DNA of 16,725 bases from an uncultured Clostridia bacterium (GCA_937934775.1 CALGYL010000277.1:1-16725), one strand, 5' to 3'; shown: positions 1 through 6,520, counted from the first letter of the stretch. The notes: generated from the sequence alone by a model not told the origin. Numbers and translations are program-made.

Positions 1-610
1 ACAGCGGGTAGTAGTTTTTGTTGCCCTTACCGTAGAAGGCCTTGAGGGTGCGCAGCGCGCCCGTGAAGTCGTCCACGGTCTTGATGCTGTCGACATCAAT
101 GCCGGCCTTCTTGAACTGGTCCACGCGGTAGCCGATGAAGTCGGCGAGGACCGGGGTCTCCCTGCACAGGCCATAGATGGCGCCCTTCTCGTCGGTCACC
201 AACGCCTTGTAGGCGGGGTTGGCGTCGATGTAGGCCTGAAGGTGCGGGGCGTACTTGGCGATCAGCGGCGCGAGATCCAAAAACGCGCCCTGGGGGCCGT
301 AGACGTTGGTCTGGGTCAGCTTGGTCATGACGGCGTCGGGCAGTGTGCCGCTGAGGATGCGCTGATCCACTTCGGAGTACACGTCCGCGAACTCCTCGGG
401 CCCGGCGATGTAGTTGACGTGCACGCCGGTATTCTGCTCGGCCGCGTCATACCACTTGAGTTCCTTGATCCGGTCCGCATCGGTGGAACGGATGAACATG
501 TCGTAGGTCTTGGCGCCGGCTTCCGCGAAGGCGGCGTTCAGGCCTGAAAACATACTGAGGATCATGGCGGCGACCAGTGCCCACCCTGTCATTGTGCGAC
601 GGATTTTCAT
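1..610 (-). CDS. Sugar ABC transporter substrate-binding protein, N-terminal part (runs off left edge)
   Basis: Only the first 203 codons are inside the window; the gene continues past base 1. The product starts MKIRRTMTG, has a hydrophobic stretch (about residues 9-24) and an AFA-EAG signal-peptidase-I-like site near residue 29. A mature domain typical of family-1 extracellular solute-binding proteins of the LplA/YtcQ type follows (pattern ...GAFLDLAPLIAKYAPHL..., later EKGAIYGL). No lipobox cysteine is seen, which is unusual if the host is a monoderm. Such proteins capture oligosaccharides or sugar derivatives outside the membrane and deliver them to MalF/MalG-type permeases. An AGGAGG ribosome binding site (complement of 618-623) lies 7 bases before the ATG and fixes the start. 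Transcription probably starts about 300 bases upstream, at the minus-strand promoter at 934-962. The fold class is fairly sure; the substrate is unknown. Confidence 0.85.
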   Translation of the reverse strand, partial: MKIRRTMTGWALVAAMILSMFSGLNAAFAEAGAKTYDMFIRSTDADRIKELKWYDAAEQNTGVHVNYIAGPEEFADVYSEVDQRILSGTLPDAVMTKLTQTNVYGPQGAFLDLAPLIAKYAPHLQAYIDANPAYKALVTDEKGAIYGLCRETPVLADFIGYRVDQFKKAGIDVDSIKTVDDFTGALRTLKAFYGKGNKNYYPL

Positions 611-649
611 GAGATGTCCTCCTAAACGATGGTGTTTGATGACCCAGCC

Positions 650-871
650 TCACACCTCCGGATGCCTGGACTGCGAAAAACAAATCGCATAGGTGATGGT
701 GCTTGTGAGTCTCTCCGGGCTAGCCGTTCCTTTTCCCGCCTGGTCGAAGGTGGGACCGTGGTCCACGGAGGTGCGAATGATGGGCAGGCCCAGCATGATG
801 TTGACGCTCTTGACCTCTCGCCACCTGCCCGCCGACTCGTCGTACTCGAAGCTCGCCAGCTTCAAGGGAAG
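650..871 (-). pseudogene. C-terminal remnant of a PdxA/PdxA2-type 4-phosphate dehydrogenase
   Basis: Read on the minus strand, about 73 codons ending in TGA (complement of 650-652) match the C-terminus of the PdxA family, in which PdxA makes a pyridoxal phosphate precursor and PdxA2 oxidises D-threonate/D-erythronate 4-phosphate. Visible family blocks are LPLKLASFEYDES, VNIMLGLPIIRTSVDHG and FDQAGKGTASPERL; the insertion before the VNI block resembles the PdxA2/Bacillota type. Upstream of residue LPLKL the similarity stops. The HDQG metal-binding motif expected just before it is absent, and the open frame only reaches back into a promoter -10 box with no ribosome binding site. The piece is about one fifth of the usual 320-340 residues, so it is a truncated, non-functional relic. 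It lies 39 bases upstream of the binding-protein gene in the same orientation, as if that gene was once downstream of it in an operon. Confidence 0.8.
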
Positions 872-933
872 TTCCTTATCCGCGTTTATGCTCGACCTAC
901 CCGTTTTTTGTACCCGCCTTTGCCGATAGGCAG

Positions 934-962
934 ATAATACCATGACCGGCGAGTGTTCTCAA
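934..962 (-). promoter_or_regulatory. Leftward sigma-A-type promoter
   Basis: On the minus strand TTGAGA (complement of 957-962), 17 bases, then TATTAT (complement of 934-939), preceded by TGG, which makes an extended -10. The predicted start is near 927, so the transcript would carry a leader of about 315 bases, including the dead PdxA fragment, before the binding-protein ATG at 610. No closer promoter was found for that gene. Confidence 0.6.
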
Positions 963-1037
963 TACACATTCCCCACAAATTGCGCTTGAAAATGTTTGTA
1001 TATAAAACCATCATCCGTTTTTTTCACATCTTCACAT

Positions 1038-1097
1038 GAATTCGACGTGATCGTCCCCCGCGGCGGCACGGCGGAGCTGATCCGGCAGCGGACCCCA
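1038..1097 (+). pseudogene. Relic of a PrpR_N sensor domain (propionate/sugar-acid regulator type)
   Basis: Twenty plus-strand codons read through DVIVPRGGTAELIRQR. This is a near match to the signature in PrpR_N domains, where an aspartate-V-I-I/V, then S/P-R-G-G-T-A-E-L-I block precedes the segment that leads to the sensor core. Similarity starts abruptly at about 1038 and ends at about 1097, where the frame turns into unrelated sequence. There is no start codon with a ribosome binding site and no downstream domain, so this is a gene fossil rather than a gene. In intact genomes PrpR_N regulators often sit next to four-carbon acid-sugar kinase (DUF1537) and pdxA2 genes, so the neighbouring PdxA remnant supports the reading. 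The identification rests on one short motif. Confidence 0.6.
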
Positions 1098-1140
1098 TCG
1101 CGGTATTACGCGCGGCAATCCGGCAAACCTCGCCCGCCGC

Positions 1141-1214
1141 CCCGCCCAAACATCGCCCGTCCGATCATCGTCCCGCACAAACATCACACCGTTAAAGCAT
1201 TGCCCCGCCCAAAC
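1141..1214 (+). repeat. Three direct repeats spaced 31 and 32 bases
   Basis: CCCGCCCAAACATCG (1141), CCCGCACAAACATCA (1172) and CCCGCCCAAACGATG (1204) share CCCGCMCAAAC. The spacing is about three helical turns, so all copies face the same side of the DNA. The last copy overlaps the -35 box and spacer of the following promoter. Candidate operator or activator sites; no protein can be assigned. Confidence 0.45.
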
Positions 1215-1228
1215 GATGGTGCTATAAT
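1200..1228 (+). promoter_or_regulatory. Promoter of the serine hydrolase / aldo-keto reductase operon
   Basis: TTGCCC (1200-1205), a 17-base spacer and a perfect TATAAT (1223-1228). The predicted start is near 1235, giving a leader of about 55 bases to the ATG at 1289. Confidence 0.75.
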
Positions 1229-1288
1229 TGAGAAAGATTTACCGCGCGGGCACCGCGCGTTCCGCCGGAACGCAAAAGGAGACGGGAA

Positions 1289-2461
1289 ATGAACGACGGA
1301 CAATTGTCCCGGCGCGCTGGGGCGCTGATTCAGAAGGAAATTGCGGCAGGGCGCATCCCCTTCGGGGCGTTCGGCCTGTGGCAGGACAGCGAACAGCTCG
1401 CCTCCGCCTTCGAGGGCTTCGCCGACATGGAGAAAGGCATCCCCGCTGGGCCGGATACCCTCCTCAGGCTTTACTCGATGTCAAAACCGGTGACCGCCGT
1501 CGCCGCCATGGTGCTGTGCGACCGGGGCCTGCTCAAAGAATCCGACCCCGTCTCAAAATACCTACCGGAATATGACGAATTGCGGGCGCTGGACGACGCG
1601 GGCCGTGTTGTTCGCTGCGAACGCGGCCCCACGGTCGCCGATCTTCTCAACATGACGGCGGGCATGGTCTACCCCGGGCCGGACACCGCGGGGATGGGCA
1701 TGCAGCGGATGTTTGACGCGCAGCATGCGGACATCGCCCGGGGGAATGCCTGGACTACGCGGACGGTGGCCCGGCAGATCGCGGGCTATCCGTTGGCCTT
1801 CATGCCGGGCGCGCACTGGCGCTACGGACTGGAGGCGGACGTTCTGGGCGCGGTAATCGAGGTCGCGGCGGGAAAGACGCTGGGCGAATTCCTCCAAACG
1901 GAGCTTTTTGAGCCGCTGGGCATGAAGGACACCGGCTTTTACGTGCCGCAGGAGAAACAGGCCCGCTTCGGGCAGCTGTACAAATTTGCGGACGGGCGGC
2001 TTCAGATCGATCCGGACCGCCATCTGGGGCTGACGATGTGCCTTACGCCGCCCGCTTTCGAGGCGGGCGGCGCGGGACTGATCTCAAGCTACGACGATTA
2101 CGCCAAATTCGGGCGCATGCTGGCCGGGTACGGTCAGTTGGACGGCGTGCGCATCCTGAAGGAGGAAACCGTCCGGGACTTCGAGCGCGATCAACTGAAC
2201 GATGCCCAGCGCCGCACGCTGTCCTTCGCCTCCTGTTCGGGCTACGGCTACGGCCGCCTGATGCGGGTGTGCGTGGATCCTGCCGCCGCCACCTCCCCCA
2301 CAAACGAAGGGGAATTCGGCTGGGACGGCTGGACGGGCGTCTACATGGCGGTCAACGCCCGGGAAAACCGCTTCATGCTGTTCCTGACGCAGGTCTCCGA
2401 GGCCATGAGGCCCCGGCTGATCGAAAACCTGCGCGCGCTGGCGCACGAGTACGCCAAATAA
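1289..2461 (+). CDS. Serine hydrolase, beta-lactamase/esterase family VIII-like
   Basis: The 390-residue product has the class C beta-lactamase / penicillin-binding-protein-like fold. The nucleophile motif S63-M-S-K66 (SMSK in LYSMSKPVTA) sits at the usual place. The second motif is Y179-G-L rather than Y-x-N, and the third is W348-T-G rather than K-T-G; both changes are typical of family VIII carboxylesterases and related hydrolases rather than true beta-lactamases. No signal peptide is visible, so the enzyme is probably cytoplasmic. AAGGAG (1276-1281) lies 7 bases before the ATG. Its TAA overlaps the ribosome binding site of the aldo/keto reductase gene, so the two are co-transcribed and probably translationally coupled, with one promoter at 1200-1228. 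The substrate is unknown; an ester or acylated sugar or metabolite is plausible. Confidence 0.9.
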   Translation: MNDGQLSRRAGALIQKEIAAGRIPFGAFGLWQDSEQLASAFEGFADMEKGIPAGPDTLLRLYSMSKPVTAVAAMVLCDRGLLKESDPVSKYLPEYDELRALDDAGRVVRCERGPTVADLLNMTAGMVYPGPDTAGMGMQRMFDAQHADIARGNAWTTRTVARQIAGYPLAFMPGAHWRYGLEADVLGAVIEVAAGKTLGEFLQTELFEPLGMKDTGFYVPQEKQARFGQLYKFADGRLQIDPDRHLGLTMCLTPPAFEAGGAGLISSYDDYAKFGRMLAGYGQLDGVRILKEETVRDFERDQLNDAQRRTLSFASCSGYGYGRLMRVCVDPAAATSPTNEGEFGWDGWTGVYMAVNARENRFMLFLTQVSEAMRPRLIENLRALAHEYAK

Positions 2462-2473
2462 GGAGGAATCGCC

Positions 2474-3469
2474 ATGTACATTCCGTCTCAGGACCGGTAT
2501 TCAACGATGAAATACCGCCGGTGCGGGGCCAGCGGGCTGATGCTGCCGGAGATTTCTCTGGGGCTGTGGCACAACTTCGGGGACATCACGCCCTTTGGCG
2601 TTCAGCAGAACATCCTTAGGCAGGCGTTCGACCTGGGCGTCACCCACTTTGACCTGGCCAACAACTACGGCCCGCCCTACGGCGAGGCGGAGCGAAACTT
2701 CGGCGTCCACATGGAACGGGACTGGCACACTCACCGGGACGAGCTGGTGATCTCCACCAAGGCGGGCTACGACATGTGGGCCGGCCCTTACGGCGACCAC
2801 GGCAGCCGGAAGTACCTGATTTCAAGCCTCGACCAGAGCCTGAAGCGCATGCATCTGGACTATGTGGACATCTTCTACCACCACCGGCCCGACCCAGAAA
2901 CGCCCATCGAAGAGACGATGGGCGCGCTGGACCACATCGTCCGCAGCGGCAAGGCGCTGTACGTGGGCATCTCAAACTACCCGGCGGATAAGGCCGTCGA
3001 AGCGATCCGAACCCTGCGCGTGCTGGGCACGCCGCTGCTCATCCACCAGCCCCGGTATTCCATGCTGGACCGCTGGGTGGAGGGGGGCCTCACGGACGCG
3101 CTCCGTATGGAGAAGGTGGGCATGATCGCCTTTGGGCCGCTTGCGGGCGGCGTGCTGACCGGCAAGTACCTGGGCGGCATCCCGGCGGATTCCCGCGCGG
3201 GCCACGATCCCCGCTACCTGAAGCCGGAGGCGATCACGGAGGAGAAGCTTCGGAAGGTGCGCGCGCTCTCGGAAATCGCGTCCGCCCGCGGGCAGAGCCT
3301 GTCACAACTGGCGCTTGCCTGGGTTCTGAGGGATCCCGTGGTGACCAGCGCGCTCATCGGCGCATCCCGGCCGGAGCAGGTCGCCGAAAACGTCCGGGCG
3401 CTGGACGCGCCGGCGCTGTCGGCAGGAGAGCTTGCGCAAATCGAGACAATCCTCGCATCGGAGGCCTGA
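2474..3469 (+). CDS. yghZ: Aldo/keto reductase, YghZ / L-glyceraldehyde 3-phosphate reductase type
   Basis: A 331-residue NADPH-dependent (alpha/beta)8 oxidoreductase. The N-terminus (RYSTMKYRRCGASGLMLPEI then SLGLWHNFG) follows E. coli YghZ/Gpr closely, which reduces L-glyceraldehyde 3-phosphate and detoxifies methylglyoxal. The catalytic tetrad is visible as D60, Y65 (DLANNYG), K96 (ISTK) and H137 (FYHHRPD). The C-terminal cofactor-binding pattern (ALIGASRPEQVAENV) is also present, and the length is normal for the family. The start is set by AGGAGG at 2461-2466, 7 bases upstream of the ATG, which overlaps the stop of the hydrolase gene. The pairing with an esterase suggests clean-up or conversion of a reactive aldehyde or acylated metabolite, but this is inference. 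The E. coli symbol is used for similarity; the physiological substrate here may differ. Confidence 0.9.
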   Translation: MYIPSQDRYSTMKYRRCGASGLMLPEISLGLWHNFGDITPFGVQQNILRQAFDLGVTHFDLANNYGPPYGEAERNFGVHMERDWHTHRDELVISTKAGYDMWAGPYGDHGSRKYLISSLDQSLKRMHLDYVDIFYHHRPDPETPIEETMGALDHIVRSGKALYVGISNYPADKAVEAIRTLRVLGTPLLIHQPRYSMLDRWVEGGLTDALRMEKVGMIAFGPLAGGVLTGKYLGGIPADSRAGHDPRYLKPEAITEEKLRKVRALSEIASARGQSLSQLALAWVLRDPVVTSALIGASRPEQVAENVRALDAPALSAGELAQIETILASEA

Positions 3470-3520
3470 ACGCGTGCGCTTTAGCCGGATCTAACGCCAA
3501 CCCAAACAATCCTTCGGCGG

Positions 3521-3544
3521 CGCGGCGGTTTTTCTCCCGCCGCG
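3521..3544 (+). terminator. Hairpin downstream of the aldo/keto reductase gene
   Basis: CGCGGCGG (3521-3528), an 8-base T-rich loop, then CCGCCGCG (3537-3544): a perfect 8-bp stem about 50 bases after the stop. No T-run follows, so it may act as a pause or 3'-end stabiliser rather than a classical terminator. Confidence 0.35.
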
Positions 3545-3610
3545 GCGGTCGTCCTCCCTTCAGACTCGGTTGTTTTTCCCACACGAAACGGTAGAATCCG
3601 TGATGCCCCC

Positions 3611-3645
3611 AGCCGCTCCCGGCGCACAGGTCGCCGGGAGCGGCT
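3611..3645. terminator. 14-bp perfect GC-rich hairpin
   Basis: AGCCGCTCCCGGCG (3611-3624), loop CACAGGT, CGCCGGGAGCGGCT (3632-3645). A perfect stem 140 bases after the reductase gene and well before the next gene. It lacks a T-run on either strand, as do two other long hairpins in this window. Probably a transcript end or RNA-stability structure. Confidence 0.5.
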
Positions 3646-3884
3646 GTCACCGTCCGGCGGTGGCAACCATCCCATCCGCCGCGCGCCTTCCAGGCTCCGC
3701 AAAAGAAATGACAAGGAAATGTCAAAGGAAAGTCTACAAATCCCAACGGATTATGGGAACAAATTCCAGGAACGCACCGTCTTTCTCTAAATAGTGCACA
3801 ATCAGGTTCCGGACGGCACAGGCAATGGCATCGTCGATGCCTGACCGGGCGCCGTGGCATTTAGACAACATAGGAGTGGTACCC

Positions 3885-5057
3885 ATGAAGAACCGGCAAG
3901 CGTACAGCGCGGTGTCGCTGGCGCTGGCAATTGTCCTGACCCTTGCCCTGTGCCTGGGCGCAACGGCCCAAGCCGCTCCCGCCGCCCGCGTTACCTCCCA
4001 AAAAGCAACGGCGACACAGACACCCAGCCCAGATGACAACGCCCTGAGCGAGGAAGACAAACAGCTTCTTCAGGATACCTTCGGCGGTGCCGCCACCGCT
4101 TCGCCGGACGACGAAACGGTGACCGAGGACCAGACCGCAGACGACACGGCCGACGACACCGTCATCGACAATCCGGACGAGGAGGAGAAATTCCTCACCG
4201 ACCTGGTGGGCGAACTGGACGTGGACGAAACCAACGCGCTGGACAAGATCAACGGCATGACCCACATTCTTCTCATCGGCATCGACGCCCGCCCGGGCCA
4301 GAAGACCGGCAGAAGCGATACCATGATGCTTTTAACCCTGGACCCCGACCACCAGAGTCTGAAGCTGACCAGCTTCATGCGCGATCTGTACGTGGAGATC
4401 CCCGGCAGAAAGAACAACCGTCTGAACGCGGCCTACGTGTTCGGAGGCCCCGAACTTCTGATCAAGACGCTGAAGAAAAACTTCGGCGTCAAGGTCAATT
4501 ACTATGCGGCGGTCAACTTCTCGCTGCTGGCCGACCTGATCGACCAGATCGGCGGCCTGGAACTGACCATCGAGGACGAGAAACAGATGGACCACATCAA
4601 CAAGGTCATCATGGAGGACAACGTGGTCCTGAAGAAGGCCTATCCGGACAAGGGCATCCAGACCAAGGACAACCTTCTGACCAAGACCGGCGAGCAGCTT
4701 CTGAACGGCCGTCAGGCCCAGGCCTACGCCCGGTACCGCAAGGGCTCCAGCGATTTCCAGCGCACCGAGCGGCAGCGCACGGTCATCCTGAAGGCAATTG
4801 AGAAGGTCAAAGGGATGTCAATGATGGACATCGGAAAACTCGCGCTGGACAATCTGGACGACGTGACCACCAACCTGACGGTGGCGGACATCCTGCGCCT
4901 GGCCCCGGCGGCGTTCCAGCTGAAGGACACCGAAGTCTTGCAGCTGCGAATTCCGGTGAACAACGGCTACAAATCCAAAACCATCGCCAAGATGGCGGTG
5001 CTGGTGCCCAACCGCGCCAAGAACGTCAAGGCGCTGACCAACTTCCTGCTCAAGTGA
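3885..5057 (+). CDS. LytR-CpsA-Psr (LCP) family cell-wall glycopolymer transferase
   Basis: A 390-residue exported protein. Residues 8-27 are one hydrophobic segment, followed by A-Q-A-A-P-A, so it is either anchored or cleaved. Residues about 38-105 are a low-complexity linker rich in Asp, Glu, Thr and Ala. The LCP catalytic domain spans about residues 124-310: HILLIGIDARPG, G-R-S-D-T (142-146), S-F-M-R-D (163-167), N-A-A-Y (181-184) and A-Y-A-R-Y-R (280-285), with R293 and R296-Q-R298. These arginines and aspartates bind and process the polyprenyl pyrophosphate donor. LCP proteins transfer teichoic acid or other anionic glycopolymers from lipid carriers to peptidoglycan. The start is placed at ATG 3885, 8 bases after AGGAG (3872-3876); an upstream in-frame ATG at 3825 lacks a ribosome binding site. 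It stands alone, with hairpins on both sides. Confidence 0.9.
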   Translation: MKNRQAYSAVSLALAIVLTLALCLGATAQAAPAARVTSQKATATQTPSPDDNALSEEDKQLLQDTFGGAATASPDDETVTEDQTADDTADDTVIDNPDEEEKFLTDLVGELDVDETNALDKINGMTHILLIGIDARPGQKTGRSDTMMLLTLDPDHQSLKLTSFMRDLYVEIPGRKNNRLNAAYVFGGPELLIKTLKKNFGVKVNYYAAVNFSLLADLIDQIGGLELTIEDEKQMDHINKVIMEDNVVLKKAYPDKGIQTKDNLLTKTGEQLLNGRQAQAYARYRKGSSDFQRTERQRTVILKAIEKVKGMSMMDIGKLALDNLDDVTTNLTVADILRLAPAAFQLKDTEVLQLRIPVNNGYKSKTIAKMAVLVPNRAKNVKALTNFLLK

Positions 5058-5112
5058 TTTGTTCCGATTTTCGGGCTTCGCCGAATTACCACGCAAAAGT
5101 TTCTGTTTTTCA

Positions 5113-5144
5113 GGCGCCGGGCGTCCCGCGGGACGCCCGGCGCC
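5113..5144. terminator. 32-bp perfect palindrome after the LCP gene
   Basis: GGCGCCGGGCGTCCCG followed directly by its reverse complement. It lies 55 bases after the LCP stop and would form a 14-bp stem with a CGCG loop in RNA. Only scattered T residues lie nearby. The likely role is transcription termination for the LCP gene; a protein-binding palindrome is an alternative. Confidence 0.55.
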
Positions 5145-5242
5145 ATGAATTTCCGGGATTAAGAATTTACTTTTCGGGCCACCAAACCGGGAAAACCGCC
5201 TTTCTGGAGCCTAAGTCGGCGGATGTCGAATGCTGTCGCATC

Positions 5243-5271
5243 TTGACAAAGGCACACAAATCGCAGATAAT
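5243..5271 (+). promoter_or_regulatory. Promoter of the LacI-family regulator gene
   Basis: A perfect TTGACA (5243-5248), a 17-base spacer and GATAAT (5266-5271). The predicted start near 5278 gives a short leader that contains the AAAACGTTTT palindrome, so repression of its own gene is likely. Confidence 0.8.
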
Positions 5272-5284
5272 CGTTTTATTGGGA

Positions 5285-5294
5285 AAAACGTTTT
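5285..5294. promoter_or_regulatory. Candidate LacI-type operator (AAAACGTTTT)
   Basis: A 10-bp perfect palindrome just downstream of the predicted start of the regulator transcript. It has the central CG expected of LacI/GalR-family operators. The 11-mer AAAAAYGTTTT recurs in the operon promoter (6627-6637). Confidence 0.5.
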
Positions 5295-5310
5295 ATGGGA
5301 GGTGCGCCGT

Positions 5311-6387
5311 TTGGTCAGCATCAAAGATGTGGCAAAGCGCGCCGGGGTGTCAATCTCAACCGTTTCCAACGTGGTCAACCAGACCAAATTCGTCTCGGAA
5401 GAGCTGACCAAGCGGGTGCGAATTGCCGTACAGGAACTGAACTACCGCCCCGATCCGGTGGCCAAGAGCATGAAGAGCCGCCACAGCCGCAACATCGGCG
5501 TCATCGCTACCGACATCTGCGGGTTGTTCTACCCCTACGTCATCAAGGGTCTTTTTGAGGTGTTCAACAAAAACGGCTACAACATGATCATCATCGACTC
5601 CAACGGCCTGAACGACCAGTTCGGCAGCATCGAGCGGGTGATGGAGGGTTTGTCGCACCTGGTGCACAGCCGGGTGGATGGCATCGTGTTCTCCTCCATC
5701 TTCCCGGAGGGCATCGAGGCCATGCAGATGAAAAAGATCCTCAAGATGACCGACGATCAGAAAAAGGTCGCGCTGGTCAGCGTGGAGACCGACTTTTCCA
5801 AATACGGCGTCGATTCGGTGTACACCAACTCCATTCTGGGCGCGGAAAAGGCCACCAGGCACCTTCTGGACATGGGTTGCCGCCGGATTGGCCACATTAC
5901 AGGCCCGATCTTCACCCGCGTCGCGCAGGACCGCATCATCGGGTATAAAAATATGATGACGGCCGCGGGGCTGGAAGTGGGCGACCAAATGATCGTAAAC
6001 GGCGATTATACCCACCGCAGCGGTTATGCCGGCATGCGTGAGCTTTTAAGCCAGATGCCCGACATCGACGGCGTGTTCATCGCCAACGACCAGATGTCCG
6101 TGGGGGCGCTGCGCGCCATCAATGAATCGGGCCGCAACGTGCCCGGCGACATCAAGGTAATCGGCTACGACGACGTATTCATCGCCAGCGTCATGGAGAC
6201 GCCGCTGTCCACCATCCACATCCGCAAGCGCCACATGGGCATCGAGGCAGCGCGCCTTCTGCTGACCCGCATTCAAAAGCAGGGCGACCCGATGCCGCCC
6301 AGGCTGATCGAGCTGGAATCCAGGCTGGTGGTGCGCAAGTCCACCTCCGCCTCCGCGCCGGAGGACTGGATCATGGTGGACTGGTAA
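5311..6387 (+). CDS. LacI/GalR-family transcriptional regulator of the downstream sugar operon
   Basis: A 358-residue repressor-type protein. Residues 2-24 form the LacI helix-turn-helix (SIKDVAKRAGVSISTVSNVV) and residues about 50-60 the hinge region. The rest is a periplasmic-binding-protein-like sensor (RNIGVIATDI, later DGVFIANDQMSVGALRAI and KVIGYDD) that would bind the inducing sugar or sugar phosphate. The start is TTG 5311, 8 bases after GGAGG (5298-5302); in-frame ATGs at 5230 and 5293 give non-family N-termini. The gene has its own TTGACA-17-GATAAT promoter with a palindrome in its leader. It lies 311 bases before the ABC transporter/kinase operon in the same direction. It most likely represses that operon and itself; the ligand is unknown. 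Confidence 0.92.
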   Translation: MVSIKDVAKRAGVSISTVSNVVNQTKFVSEELTKRVRIAVQELNYRPDPVAKSMKSRHSRNIGVIATDICGLFYPYVIKGLFEVFNKNGYNMIIIDSNGLNDQFGSIERVMEGLSHLVHSRVDGIVFSSIFPEGIEAMQMKKILKMTDDQKKVALVSVETDFSKYGVDSVYTNSILGAEKATRHLLDMGCRRIGHITGPIFTRVAQDRIIGYKNMMTAAGLEVGDQMIVNGDYTHRSGYAGMRELLSQMPDIDGVFIANDQMSVGALRAINESGRNVPGDIKVIGYDDVFIASVMETPLSTIHIRKRHMGIEAARLLLTRIQKQGDPMPPRLIELESRLVVRKSTSASAPEDWIMVDW

Positions 6388-6480
6388 TCGTATCCACCCG
6401 GGGCATTCGCCTTTTTTCGTCAAATCCCGCATAACGTTTTTCCAGCATTTTTCTTTTTCCTGCCGGCATGGGGCCGGAAC

Positions 6481-6520
6481 AAGGGGCTTTGGGACGTTGA
6501 ACGACGCCTTGAAGCCCCTT
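6481..6520 (+). terminator. Hairpin after the LacI-family gene
   Basis: AAGGGGCTT (6481-6489) pairs with AAGCCCCTT (6512-6520), and the downstream strand is pyrimidine-rich (CCCTTCTCC). It lies between the regulator gene and the operon promoter, so it probably ends the regulator transcript. The loop is long (22 bases), and the role is not certain. Confidence 0.4.

Larger units (their letters stand above)
611..1288. other. Gene-free region holding relics of two genes and two divergent promoters
   Basis: No intact gene is supported in these 678 bases. The stretch holds the ribosome binding site of the leftward binding-protein gene, a 3' remnant of a PdxA-family gene (minus strand), a leftward promoter, a short relic of a PrpR_N-domain gene (plus strand), three spaced repeats and a rightward promoter. 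Open frames covering the whole stretch exist on both strands but read as out-of-frame or unrelated sequence outside the two relics. Confidence 0.7.
3470..3884. other. Gene-poor spacer between two plus-strand genes
   Basis: These 415 bases separate the reductase from the LCP gene. They contain two GC-rich hairpins (3521-3544 and 3611-3645), a near-tandem 12-base motif (3708-3730) and the ribosome binding site of the LCP gene. No good promoter for the LCP gene was recognised. A minus-strand open frame of up to 45 codons at about 3734-3871 is possible but unsupported. Confidence 0.6.

Noticed and set aside
650..943. The PdxA fragment as a functional 97-residue protein
   Set aside because: Its ATG overlaps a -10 box and has no ribosome binding site, and the catalytic upstream part of the enzyme is missing.
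996..1292. 98-codon plus-strand open frame as a gene
   Set aside because: Only residues 15-34 look like a protein (PrpR_N relic). The rest is proline/arginine-rich, the ATG has no ribosome binding site, and the frame runs through the promoter of the next gene.
5356..6015. 219-codon open frame on the minus strand
   Set aside because: Antisense to the LacI-family gene, which has a strong helix-turn-helix and sensor-domain match.
6399..6417. Weak hairpin with TTTTTT after the LacI-family gene as a main terminator
   Set aside because: The stem has only three Watson-Crick pairs plus two G-T pairs; the structure at 6481-6520 is more convincing.
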